From the NCBI GenBank assembly GCA_009741485.1, contig CM019218.1, positions 48,289,377 to 48,353,376 of the forward strand: 64,000 nt of DNA, read 5' to 3'. Below, piece after piece: positions 1 through 13,800 of the stretch. Both the position numbers and the translations under genes were made by a program. This stretch comes from Malurus cyaneus samueli (taxonomy: Eukaryota > Chordata > Aves > Passeriformes > Maluridae). Position 1 is the first letter of the stretch; each line of letters opens with the position of its first letter. The notes beneath the pieces are model-generated. The model ran no database searches. It was not told the origin of the DNA and worked only from the letters and a program-made list of their open reading frames with translations.

Positions 1-1746
1 AATCTAGACTGCATATCATTTTTGCACTATTAATGGTAAAAGATACATCTTTGGTGGAGGAATGGAGAAAAAGTGATACCTGTAGCACAGATAAGGGTGA
101 TAAATTCAGTGAAAAACCTGGGCTCATTGCCCTGTGCCAAGACTCTTAGTGTTTGGAGAACAGGATCTTGACAGGAAGTAAACATATGGGAATTCACATT
201 TAGAAAATGTAAAGGCTCTCCCTTCATCTCACCATTTCTCCAATCAGTTTCTAATACCCAGATTTTCATTTCTTCAAAGAAAAGATTAGCTCACTACCAA
301 GTTAAGGGCAAACAGTAAACCACACAGATAGTAGAATATAACATTCATGTCTTATTATTATTTCATATATAAACCTTTACTTTGAAGGTTTATCTAAAAT
401 AACATACATGGTTACCAGACAAAATAGCCCATATAAACTATGCTGAAAATATCATCTTTATTTACAGGAGCCTAATTATTGAATTTCAATTGTGTTTGAG
501 GTCTGCAACAACCTCCTCTCTCAGAGTCAGACCCAAACCTGGATTATTCTGCTGGGCAGAACTCTAACAAAGATGCCCCTCACACACATGAAGAAAGCAC
601 TGGCCATGCAAAGATTTGGCTCACCTGCTTTGGGAAGAGATGGGAAGTACCTTGCAAGCTATCACTCTTTGATCAGGTGTGATCCCACCCTTCACACTTT
701 ACAGACATGCAACCTTTCAAGAGTTCAAGTGAACTCTAAATCTGCTCTTGGTGGTGTTCTGCCTACACATTGTGAAATTTAGCAAAAAAAAAGAAAAAAA
801 CCCAAAAGCAAACAGCTTAGACATTCTTTCATTTTGTTTGAGCTTCTGCATATGTGCATTATCATCATCTTCTAGTGCTGTTGGTAATCACAGCTACAGG
901 TAATAAGCAAAGAGAAAATCAGAAACAAATGACGTTATTTTATAGGCACTTCTATAACCATGTGATTCACTGCATAGTTAATTTACTGAATTCCGGTATC
1001 TGCTTTACAGAGAAAACAAGGGTCTTGGGTTGTATAAGAATGCTGCCTTCGGGAGCCACCAAATCTCACGCTGCTTTTCCAAGCATGAATTAGATTCCAG
1101 AGGAATCATGCCTTACAGACAGAGCACCCAGTATGCACTGAGAAACAGCTCTCACAGAGCCCTTGTATCAGAGCTATTAGCACTTGTTCTTTGGTGCTTT
1201 AATGAAAATGCTGTGCTTCAAAAGGAACAGCTAATCAGATAATCACATTATACTGTATCTCATAGGCTTTGAGCAGCCAAGCTCCCAGAAAAATCATTGA
1301 ATAAGACAACAGGATTACAGCCTTAATGACTACACATTGTATTTGTCACAAAGCATGGCCAATGCTCACACTGAGGTTGAAAGATTATTTCATGGTTACC
1401 TGTGTTCTATAAAGTAGGGATGCCACATTGAACAGATTATAAAACAGTACTGCAGTATGAGATATAATTAGTATGTAATCTTTATTATCATTTATCATTA
1501 CCTATGACCAAAACATTAGTATTTCAGTGTAAACACTGCAAAACATGTACGTGGTTTAACAGATGGAATATTGACAGATTTAAACATTTTGGATCTGTTA
1601 TCTATCCACAAGATCTAGAAATAAGGCATATGATCAGCAGAATAGGAGAGTTTATTTAAACAGCCCAAGCGCTTTGCTTTCCTCCCACACACCTTAACTC
1701 TGCCAGTCATCCTGCTGGATTCCTCAAATCTCATATCTTGAGGAGG
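1..1746 (-). other. TRIM66 3'UTR and downstream flank
   Basis: Minus-strand AATAAA hexamers occur at 1651-1656, 1481-1486 and 457-462, so transcription may end at any of these; sequence alone does not decide. No coding exon is recognised. In mammals the next gene on this side is STK33, of which I see no trace. Confidence 0.5.
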
Positions 1747-1806
1747 TCATACCTGAGGACGGCTGTTAGCTGGCTGAAACATCATTCTTTTAGTTTTTTC
1801 GCTTTC
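1747..1806 (-). CDS. TRIM66: TRIM66 exon 20: C-terminal 19 residues and stop
   Basis: After TACACAG it encodes [19 protein letters not shown] then TGA, aligning with human ENERAKRMSFRLANSISQV and its stop. Phase 0 joins exon 19 exactly. Confidence 0.88.
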   Translation of the reverse strand, partial: ESEKTKRMMFQPANSRPQV

Positions 1807-4800
1807 CTGTGTACAAAGGAAATAAACAATGAATAGCTAAAGGGCTCAGTCTTTTCACAAACCTTGACAGAGCTTTCTGCTGGGAAGCCTGAGAGGCTTC
1901 ATTTGCTCCTGCTCGCACATTTATACACATCTGACACTTCATTCCACTCAAGGGACCTTAACATAGAATTTTAGAACTGATAGAAGCTTGACACATTTCC
2001 CACAGGGCTCTGCCAAAGCTTCCCACCAGTAGCTGTAAACAGAGTTAGCAAGGTGGCCACTTAGCAACCAAATGCTTTTGCTTTTGCAATCTTACAGCGT
2101 GGCGCCGCTTCCTTTTGGGCTGGATGCACTCCTGTCTGTACAACGGCCACTGGAAATCCTGGGATGGCACTTGGCTGCTCTGGCTTTCCACGTCTTCAGA
2201 ATCAGAGTCATCCTGTTGCATTGAAGGGAAATGCCTGTCTGGATAAATCTCTTTCAGTTTGTCCTCAAAGAACTCATGCAGACATCGTCCAGCCTCAGCA
2301 ACCTCGGAATCTGGCTGTAAGGGAAGGAGTAACCGTTCAGTGCTACCACACACAGGAATCCCCAAGGATCAAACCCAAATAACTACCCCACCCCAACATC
2401 TCACCTCATCTCTGTCTGCTACATCTCCATCAGCCTCTGCACTTTCTACACCCCTTTAGTCCCTCTGCATTTCCAGTGTAAGTAAAAACCAGATGCTGCT
2501 ATTAAAGAACACATTTGTGCACCTCCAAGAAAAAGAGCAGTGCAGTGAACTAGAAAGAGGAGCAGTCATCACTGCAGAGGAATTTCTATGCATTTTATTT
2601 TCCCTAGGTATTTTGCTACCTGTGACTGGCTTCTCACAGTGAACTCAACAACACTTTAAAGAGCTGTCCATAAAGATGCCCCTCTCTAATTTTAGATCCA
2701 TACATTTGTATCTCAAGTTCTCAGATAAACATGTGGCTTCGTATAACTTAATTTCTGTCATCAAAAATAATATAACTGATTAATACTTCTGTTTATCTCA
2801 ATCCTATATCTGATTTCCATGGAACCAACAGGTACACCGGTGTGACACCCACCAAAAGAGCTACCCCCTGCTTTGTACCCCCCACCCATGTATATTAGAA
2901 ACATACATAATTGAACTTTGCACAGTTCCAAAACATGAGACGCACGTCAGTCACAAGTTCCTCAGGTGCAGAATAGTGGGACTTGTCCTTTTTTTGCAGC
3001 TTCTTTCGTATGGTGGACAAATCCATTGGCTTTTTGATGATCTGATAATAATGCCGAGCCTGCCATAAGAATAAAATGAAGGTATGGGATATTTTTAATT
3101 AAAATATTTCCTCTCCAGTGACTTCTCTGCAAGTTTGGACAGAAGCCATTGCAGAGGAGTCCTTGCATCAGGGAAGAGAGCTCTAGTCTTCTAGTGACTA
3201 CACTTGCACATCACCTTCCTGGATGCTTTTGGGTTTGAATAAAACCATATTTTCTTGCAAGACTGATCTTGAAAATAGCACACTTCAGTTACTACTTTGC
3301 TGCTTACACTTTATAAACTTTATCTCCAGATAACCATAACCCAAATTTAACTATGATCAATAATACATATAACATTGATAATTGGCTAACATTTTCCCTA
3401 AGCAATTATAAAAAGAATGTGCTGTGATACTGGCAGCTGAGAATGTGGGAAGTAGTCTGCCAAGACTACAAGAGTGATAAAAAGAGTGATTATGTGCAGT
3501 CTGTCAAAAAAGTTCAACAAGAGTCTTTTTCAATGGGCATCAGCTACCAGAAAATCCCATTCCTTAAATATTTCTGGGTCTAAACCTACTTGTCAGGTAA
3601 TTTGTTCTCTAAGTATATTGCAAGCATTTTTGGATGGAAATGGGGTTTATATCATTATTTGGACTATTTCTTCACTTAAAACCCTTATTTTTTCCTCCTC
3701 CAACTCATATCACATTGTGTTCCATTGTTACAGTAGTGTGAATCTCCATTTTGCTTAGAGCAGAGAGTTATTGTTGCAAATTCTGAATACGTGGATGAAG
3801 CAGAAGTGTCTACATCTTTCCCTCCACACACTCACATTTACCCTCTGTGTGCACAGCACCAGGAAAGAGGGAGCTCAGGGTTGCTTCTGGAGCAGGCCTC
3901 TTTTACAACAGTAAAAACATTCTCAACATATGTGGCAAGTCAAATTTTAATCATTGGAACTCCTCACACACCTTTACCATTCTAATAACATCTTAAATTT
4001 GTCTGAACACTGGCCAAACATTTACCTGCCTCCAGCCTGACACCTTCAAGGTATTTGCAAGAGGAGAACATACACCCTTTCCTAGGAAGCAATACTGTTT
4101 GGGGAAAAACCTCATTAATATCTTTCAAGAAGACAAAGGAGATAGTTGTGAGGTTCTCTGGATTCCCTCTGTTCCCTGCACATGCTGTACTTACCAGGGG
4201 ACTGACAGGTTCATGGAATGGGAGGCTCATACTGCTGCAGAACAAGGAAAGCACCAGCTTTTCACACTTCTGTAGAAGCCAGAATTGAAATATATTTTAA
4301 TTCAAATTAAGACAGTTTCATTTTTGCCCCTAGTTAAAAGAGAATTCTCATGTAGACTATACAATTTTGATGCAAAATGGCACGCTTCACTTTAACCTGG
4401 GGGGGTTTTGCCTTGTGGCATTAATGTAGCTTTGAAGATATGGGTAGTCAAGAAATGCAACAAAAGAAACATTTTCCTGGAAATTCTTGGGATTTAATCA
4501 CTACCATTATTTACTTTCTGCACTCCAGGTCCATTCCTTGGCTCTTAGGTGAAAGAATGGCAGCAACAATATGGACAGAGGTAAATGGGAAATGTTTCAC
4601 ACTGCTTATATCCATACATTCCAACGGATGTAAGTTGGTAGTACTATATGAAAATTGTTCCCTTTAATCATCATTAACTTGTAAAACACACTAATCTTTG
4701 GCTTTTTCACTGGTGAAAAAAAAGCACTATAAAAATATTATAAGCCATATTTTCTCACAAACAATGGAATTCTTAATCAATTCAATTATCTAAATAGCAC

Positions 4801-7800
4801 TACCCTATTCAAGACTCAAATCCCAACGATTTTTGTCCGGTGATACCAAATCCAGTAGAAACAGGACCAGCTCAGCATATGAACTAAGCTGTGTGGAATC
4901 CGGTCCGCTGTCCAGCTGTCATCTATATACAAAGAGCTATTTGGAACTTGTGCCTTCCAAATACAAAGTGAACTTTGGGAAAAGTCACTGTTTTCATGGA
5001 AGATTAGGTAGAGGAAACTGATGGGTATGTATATTGATAAGCTTTCTTCTAGGCTGAGTTAATAGCCTGAATGTCATCTTCAAGGGAATTAACGGGACAT
5101 ATGAAGACGGTATGAGTATTTCAGTCCAAGTCATCACCATAAAAATATTGTTGCTCTGGCCCAAGCAAATGACTGAGGAGGTGTGAAGTTTTAAAGGAAA
5201 AAGATTGAGTATCACAAAGCCGGCAAAATTTACTCAGGGAAGCTCTGCTGTGGAGTGTGACTTCCCTTGTGAAGGGAAGGTTCAAGGAGAGAAGGTTCAA
5301 AGGAGAAAAAGAATTCCACATCTGCCTGCTTCATCTTTCTGTCACATGGCATTCATTTTAAAATTGAACAGCAATGCCTGGGAAAACAAGAGTGATACAA
5401 CCAAACAGCAATAGTACTTTTGTTGTATTTACTGCTGAGTGTAACAATTGAGTAGCAGCCAAGCAAAACCATCAGCTTGTGAATGTAAAACCTAAGCCTC
5501 ACGCTGAGATCATATGGTCTGTTCTAAACAGTACAAAATTTATAATTCTTCCCACCTTCTGGTCACAGTCATCAAGGCCATATTGTGCATTGTAGCTGTG
5601 GCTGTAGCGCGTGTTTTCACAGTCGTATTCCACCTCTGGCTTCACTGGATTACGGCAAAGCGAGCACACCCATTCACCCCTGCAAAACAGAAAACCAAAA
5701 AACTTGTGGGGTTTTTCCACAACTTTGTCAAACAGCAAATCTCAAAAATCACCATTTGGAAAGGCTCAATCCTTAACTAGCATTATGATAGCAGGCAATC
5801 TGAGGCCCACTGTAGTTTATGTTCTTCACTGGATGTGAATCCATTTGGAAGTATAACCATTTCAGATTCTATTAATGGTTCTCTTTCTGTCACAAAGGAA
5901 AAGAAAAAGACAAAATTGTGTTTGAAATCATGTACCAGCAGTGTGCGCAGCTGCACTGATGCTTGGAAAAAATACTAAGGAAAAACAGGCAACAATTGTT
6001 TCATAAGACAAACACAGACCTGTTTGATAATTGAGGTATTTATTATGTTATGAGGTATTTATTGTTACGACATGTTTATCTAAGGAATCAACATTTTCAG
6101 AAAAGGTGGGTTAGAACACAGGTCCCCATATCAATTAGATAATTCTGCAAGGGCATGCATGTCCTTGTTAGTAGATCCATTTTCAGAAACCACTTGCAGA
6201 ATTTCACGAAGGCAGTAACGCAACTTCTACAACATCAGGGTCTGAATAACTATAGATGAGGATATACTGAAAAAACTGAGTAAGGCACTTTAGTTAAGGG
6301 AATTAATTAACTTCATTAGAATTTAACTTTGCCTAGAAAGTTATTCTAAGAGGAAACCTTGGTTTTCACTTTGCTTTGTAACTAGAAGTTTATTCATAAC
6401 TCAGCTACTAGAGAAAAGAGTGAAAAGGCAAAAGCTGAAAAATCCTGGTTTTTGAAAAGAAAGAACAAACCAGAATCTTTAATTGAATATCTTACAACAT
6501 ATTTTTCTCAGCTGAGACAATTATTCAGGTTTGGCTCAAATGAAGCAGCTTCTGGTCCCACCAGGTAATGATTTATAACAGAATTCAGAATTGCATACCC
6601 CAGTAATACACATTATTCAGCCTCACCTTTAGTTTGGTATGTGAACATGCATCTATTTCTGGCTTATTGCATACAATCCATCTGTGACAAGCCGCTAGAG
6701 AACCAATGGCTTCCAATATTTCCACAAAAGCCCTGATAGTCCTACATTTCCCATTAAATTTTCTAACTGGATAGAAATTCACTGGTTCCCTTGTGCTAGT
6801 CTCTGTTCTTGCAGAGTAAGAGCTGATGTCTACACTCCAGATGTTACACGAGAGTCAGGATTTTATTTTTCTCCAGTGAGTCATATGAAAGTGTATTAAG
6901 TTCAGACCTACCACCTCCTTTTCTGTACCAACCAGTTAACTGCAGAAACGACTGGAAACTGCTCTTTTTCATAACTCATCTAGTTCCTAGCATGTGAGAC
7001 AAAAAAAGTACCAAAAAAGCCAAGTGAGAGATGCAGTCCTTGTACTTGTATAAGGTTGAAACATCTGTCCCTGAGGATGCATTCCACCCCCAGGCAGTGA
7101 ACAGGAACAACACATTATTGAAATGTCATCCATACTCACACAGGAAAGCTGAGCAGGGCTGGAACGTGGCAGGAGAGATGGAAGACCTTGGGGCAGTGAT
7201 CGCAGCACAACAGCTCTCCTCCATTGAGACACACAGCACAGAAATCTTCATTTTCTATTGGACTGACTTCCTGAGTAACTGGGGACTTTTTCATGCTGGA
7301 GATGCCATTGCTGAGCTTCTGATCAACAGATGGAGCATCCACAGGAGGAGATTGTGACTGTCCTGCAGCCTGGGAGATGAGAAATCTTCCGTCTTCTGAG
7401 TTCTCCTCTTTGGACTTTTGTCCTTCAGCTGGGATATCTTTATTCATCTTGAAGGAAGAAAAATCTGGGATCATGCAATCATCATTTTCATATATCAGCA
7501 TAAAGGATCACTGGTTATCTGCAGATAAAATACTTTTCTGCAGTGAACTCTGCTGGGGAGAGCCCTGGGGTTCAGCAGGCCGACACTGCTAGCCTTGGCC
7601 AAGTCATTTCCTCCTCAGTGTACCTCGATGTAGGAGCACTGTGAGAGAGCTGTGCAGAGCCCACACCACAGGTGATAGAAACAGGATGCTCCACACCCTT
7701 ACTTGTAAAAAAAAAAAAAAAAAAACAAAAAAAAACCCCAACAATAGGAAATGTCTTATTCGCACCAGAAATTCCTGTTTCCTTCTGTGGAAAGAAGTTC

Positions 7801-10800
7801 ACACTCAAGACACCGCCGAAGCAGTATCATATAAAGCATTTAAAAATCTGTTACATTGTGATTTCTGGGACCGGTTCCTATCACTCAAGTACACATTCAG
7901 GCCAGTTTCTCAGAAGTGGAAGAATCAGGGAGCTCCACAGCAAGCTAAAAGCTGTACTCTCTTTACCCCAACCCATCACAGAAGTACCTGAGGGTGAAAA
8001 CAATCAACAGACTTGTTCACTGCACAATATCCCAGAAACTGTGCGTACAAACAGGGGGGAAAAGGGAAGAAGGCAGGGAAGAGCTCAAGGAAGTCCCACG
8101 CACCTTTATAGACATCCTTGAAGAGCGTGTCCCGCATTCAATCACCAGGAGGAAATTGCCCTCCTGCTCGTTGTCCTGCGGCTGCAGCTTGAACACCGGC
8201 AGCTGCCCCACTTCCGAGGCGGATATTTCCAGACGTTCCAGCCGCACGTAGGGGATCTTCTGCTCCTTAGGGACAGCTCTGCAGCCGAAAGGACACATGG
8301 TTACACTCAGCCATATCCCACAAAATTCTCCTCACTACTCACTTTCGCGCGCTGTTATTTGTGCTCCTTTTCCTTTCTAACTGTGACTCTGGTGGCCAAA
8401 TGCTGAAAATCTGGACATTTTCTCACAAGCCAGTTCTTTAAGAAATGTGAATGAAATCACTTTCAAATGAATCATATATGTAAATATATAACTAACTTCT
8501 GTGCTAAAACCCTGCCTAGCTCTGTATATTTTTGTTTGAATTATCCTAGTTTAAGTTGTGCTTGATTCTTTTCAGTGTGGCTGGCTACAACAGGAACATA
8601 GCACATCATCAACGTTAACATATTATCACAGCAGGAGCTGAAAACAAAATTTTATAAAGTTATTGAGATAATGCTAATCCTGTTTTCATTCTATCTTTTA
8701 AGTTTCATGGGGACTTCATATTTTCTAATTGTTCAAGGGAGATAAGTTTGCAGATATTTATTCATTCTGAAAAACTACACAGAAATACATTAATTCACCA
8801 CTTACTTTTCATTGTTGTTTTCAAGTCTGAGAGCACTTAATAATTTTCAGTACTACTATCTATAAGGAATCTAGAATTCTTTTTAAGTTCTCCATCACCA
8901 TTAAGTATGACAAATTTTCTAAATTAGCATAAAATTTCACAGTCAGTGCTTTTGTATAAAAAAAGACTCTGCTACCTGACATTGTGATTGCTTTTCATAT
9001 CCATTTCAAAATGTTCCTTTTCACAGTTATTGGAATCTGGAACAGAAGATAAGAAAACGAATAAAATATTTATAATAGCACAGGCAGATTAGGGTAGAAA
9101 GTAGTTCAATATTCATGTACTTCTGACTGGTGTTTAATATGATATCATAAGTGAATTATAGAATCATTTCATCTATATGTATAGAAAATGTGTATGCTAT
9201 TTTCTGTTCTGGTGCAGAGCCTTTGTCTTTCTTTTTTCCTTCTAACCACAGCTTCTGTACTAAACATGAGGAGCATTTATGAAATATTTTGTGGAAATTG
9301 TTTCATTCCCAGGGAATTATATATGTACACAGCCATATCACATTCATCCATATACATGGAACAACGTAAATAATCCTCTTTGCTATACAGCCTTCACTTG
9401 AGGAAAAACAGACCTGCTGAGGTCTGAACCCCAGAGGCTCAGGAAATCTTTGTGGTCTCCAGCTCCATGCTAAGAAGCTTCTGGATAATTCCAGTAATTT
9501 GAAAACAGGAAGAAAATTTTGTCTCACATCTGCCACCAAGGGACAAAAGTTACACTATAATTCCTTTCCTCCAATGTCTGTAACCCATAAACACATTAAT
9601 TCAAAACTATCTGCTATATAAGCATTTAGCTGCAGCTTTATATAACTACATCAGCATATAGCTGTAGTGTTTGACTGATACTAAACACAAGTAATAACAC
9701 AATTCTGGGGAGGTGTGATAGGGTGGAAACAAATGTCCCAGTGGATGCCCTCATAAACACAAGTCCACTGAAAAATTTCATACTCACTCCTTCTTTTGTC
9801 GGGAAATTAGTTTGACATAGCCAATACTAGCAGGAACAAACCTAATATCATGATTATCTTGAGATAAGCGAGGGCCAGGAAAACATGCTTTTTAAAAGAA
9901 AACCTAGCTCAGATCAATGGTACCTCAGCCACAGCTTGCAAGCAATGTGCCTGTAAGGTAGTGTTTTTTCCTGCCACAAGAAACACAATAAAACCAAGAC
10001 TAATAAGGAAAGATGCATTTCCCATCACATCTAAGGCATTATTCACTTGAGATTGTTGCTCAGGTGAAGGGTGGGTAGTCCTGTCACAGACAGAATTACT
10101 GAAGGGAGACTGCACACTGAGCTGAAGGAGGAGCTCTCACAGCACTCTGTCAAAGCAGAGGATGTTCCAGTGGGTCTGCTTTCCTACATTAACCAATATT
10201 TCCATCAGCAACTTGGCCCATAAAACCATAGTGCCTATAAAATTTGTGGAAAACACCAAACTAGAGTGGTGGCACTGTGGAGAACATTTTCAGTTTAAAA
10301 CGGACCTTAGTATATCAGAAAAAAAAAATCTCCTGAATCAGTAAAAGTGAATTGAGATAACCGTATTATGCTCATGAAGAGTCATATGAGTGCAATCCCA
10401 AAGGAAAACAACTGTCTGGGGAATGGTTCTTGAAAAGAAATTAGGGTTAAAATGGGCTGCTCACTGCACACCAGTCAATCCCCTAATGCTGCTGCTGCGC
10501 AGAAGAGAGGAATGCCATCCTGCAGGGTATTAGCAGCAGCAAGGAATGTAAAACTCAAAGAGCTGATACCCTGGTTCTGCACAGCACCCCAGAGGCCTCA
10601 GCTGCAGCGCTGCACTTGGCCGTGGGCAGCACTCCTTAATTGCACAGAACCCAAAATAGCACAGCACAAAGGAGGTGGTTTTGAAAAAAATCAAATCCCT
10701 GACCCACGAGGAGAGACTGAAACCATCAGATTTGTTTAGTCTAGCAAAGAGAAGAGGAGGGGAGAGTGTTTATGCAAGTCATAAGAAAGAAAAGTGGCTG

Positions 10801-13800
10801 TAAAAGGGGAAATGATGACATTTTGTACAATTTTACCACATCCCTTGTGCCTGGGATAAGAATTATTTTGTTTTAAATTAAGCTGAAATGTTTAATATTA
10901 GAATGGATGAGTCATTGGAGACAAATACCAGAAGGCATGAGGCTGGCAGCACAGCACGGCCGAAGCCAGCAAGTCCTCCTGAGAGCCACCAGCAGGGTTA
11001 ACACCGCCTTTGCAGCAGAATTCACATTTTATGGTGCACTGGGGACTGCATCTCCTCAAGTCTCCCCTCACTGCATGCCCTTAAATAGAGACAACAGGAT
11101 GGGAACTGATTCTTCCTCATGGAAAGGGAGCAGCCCTGAACTCAACACTCAGGGCTTTCCACCCCCTGGCACAACAGGACGTGCGCTTTGTACCCAGAAA
11201 AATTGTAGCACCTACTCCTGACAGGGAGATTGTGAACACTGGGGCTGTCTCTGTCTCTGTGGGGTGTCACACAACCCACACCAGACACTACAAAGCTGCA
11301 CATGCCAGAGACACTTCAGCCTGACTGAGGCACAGCCTTTTTGGGGTCATCCTGATTCTAAAAACCCACACAAATGATTGTCGCGTAGTTGCCACGATTT
11401 GGCACGGCATGTAGAAGAGAAGACAAATACACTTCCTTGGCTTACTGGGCTAGGCCTCCTTTGTACTAATTAGAATTCTCTGAATGAAAATACAGCACCA
11501 GAGATAGAAATATTAAATCATCTTTTATAGAGAATTGCAGCCAAATATTGGCATAAGTCACAGGATAACTGCTTGATCCTGCAATCCCTTGCTTGCATGA
11601 ATAGCCCCATTGACTTTCAGAGTTTGCAGGAATGAGGCTTTACAGTGCAGCACAACGGTGTTGGCAATTTGCCCACAAAAAGAGTTAAGTAAAGTCTAAT
11701 TCTCCATTAGGGCTGAAGAAATCGGCCTTGGCTGAAGGGAATGTTTCACAGTAGACAGAGCCAAGCAAAGGCACACACTGTGCAGAGTATTAACAAAAAT
11801 TTGGTATGCTACTGATGTGAAGAACTCAGCAGAAGGCACATTACATTTCGGAAGAAATGTGGGTTTTTTTAAATTGAATTTGGACTCTTCAAACCAGCTC
11901 TTCAATAGTCATAATTGCAGCTCTCATTAAAAGGAGTGCTGCTAAAAAATCTAATACTCCAGGTACTTCACACAGACACACTCCTTTCTGGTTCACAGAT
12001 GAAGGATGTTACAAATTCAAAGCACATAATTTCCATGTTTTTCCTCCACAAATAAGATCAAACATACTTTTCCATTGGATTAAGTACTCTGATAATATCT
12101 GAAGCTTGCTGGAAAAGCACATTTACATGTAAATGTATTAATAAGCATACTGGTCTGCAATGTCTGGAATGCCCAATGCTAAGAAAGAAAAAAAAAATCT
12201 AAACGAAATAGTTAAAAGCCCAGTCAGTACCTTCTTTGCTTCTAGGCTGTCTCATTCTGTCATTCACAGGCAGGAAAGAAGTGTTGCCGAGCGGTTCCAA
12301 AGGAGAAGTGCAGTGCTGAGACTTTTTGATTGACAGATTAATAGGTTCTTCCATCACTTTTTGCATAGAAAGAGTTAATTCATTAACTATCTCCTGCCCA
12401 GCAGCAGCCAAATTGTTTTCTAGAAGACAATCTACAGCATTGAGGTCTTCATTCTCCAGTTTCAGGGGGCAGGAAAGAAAGAAATGCAGAATTTTATTAA
12501 TAGTTCTCTTTCTTTCCATGGTAAGAAAATAATTTGTAATCAGTCTTCGAACAACAAATAAGGAAAATTTTACACACTGAAATAGTCATTTACTTTGACT
12601 GATTGACTAACAATAATAACAGGTGCTGTAAATGAGAGTGAATTCCCTCTCAGCAGAGGAGTTCGAGCAATCCCTACCTTGCATTTAGTGCCTCCCTGGA
12701 GTGCATCACCTGCTGTGAGGCCAGCAGGAGCCCCAGGGCTCAGGTCACTGGGAGCTCTGCCCAGGGCCAGGCTGTAGCTGGGCAGGGGCTCTGGTGGAGG
12801 ATCACAGTCACAAAGGGCATTTGGGGACGGACCAAGTGTCACAGCAGCTGCACCTTTCACCTGCAGGTCAGCCGAGCTGGGTAATCTTGCTGGAGATAAT
12901 TCCATTTCCAAACTGTTTGGGAAGCCCACAAAGCTCAAGGATGCTGAATGCTGGGAAAGGCAAAAAGAAAAATAATCCAATATATTAATAAGCTTTTCAG
13001 CAGCAAAACGCTACTGGTTCTTCTTATAATACGTGAGTTGTTTCGTTTCAGCTAGTTATAATCAAGCAGTTCTATCAGAAGGGCTCTAAGAATCTATTGT
13101 AAACCTATACTATTTCCAAAAGCTTTAGATTTTTCCACCATTAAAACTGAAAATTGGGAAAGGAGACAACTGGGTTACTCTTCTGTGACTTACAAAAAAA
13201 GTCTTCCTTTGATCAATTCAAGGGATTTTGATTTTTAATTCCTGCAATGAATGGAAAATCTAAGTATGTAGAACACTGTACCAGATCAATCCTAGATATA
13301 AACCCTATGCTTTTCCATTAAGTTCTTCCAGAAGAAATGAGATTCAAATGAGAAACTTTTTATCATTTTATTAAAAAATCATCAGATCGCTTCATTGAGA
13401 AGGAAGATTCAGAAGAAATAAAATTTAACTCTGATACAAGTGGATGAAGACATTGTGCTAGTTAGTGAGTTGGCCCTATTAAAGCCTAAGGCATTTCTCC
13501 TTTAAATATCATAGAGAAAATCCAGAAACATCCTATATGTCATACATATATGTCATATATACCATACCATAATGTCAATATGTACTTTTGAGTGTCTCAG
13601 GATTCATCACTCCCAAGCCCACAGAAACACTGTTACACAAACCAAAGCAAATCTGCCCATCTAGGTGACTTCCCCAAGCTCCTCACATTCACGAACGTGT
13701 GCCTCTATTGAAAACAAGACTCTTCAAGCATCCATTTGTAGCAAATATAAGCAATCTTCAGAAGTACACAGATCTGTGTCACTTGAATACACAACTTCCC

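Larger units (their letters stand above)
5680..8103. other. TRIM66 introns 14-15, with one poly-A tract
   Basis: Intronic apart from exon 15 (7140-7447). The only landmark is the A-rich run at 7707-7735. No gene is recognised. Confidence 0.65.

Noticed and set aside
1940..2000. Possible CR1 tip (ACATAGAATTTTAGAACTGA)
   Set aside because: Only a weak likeness to the CR1 terminus and no following CR1 body.
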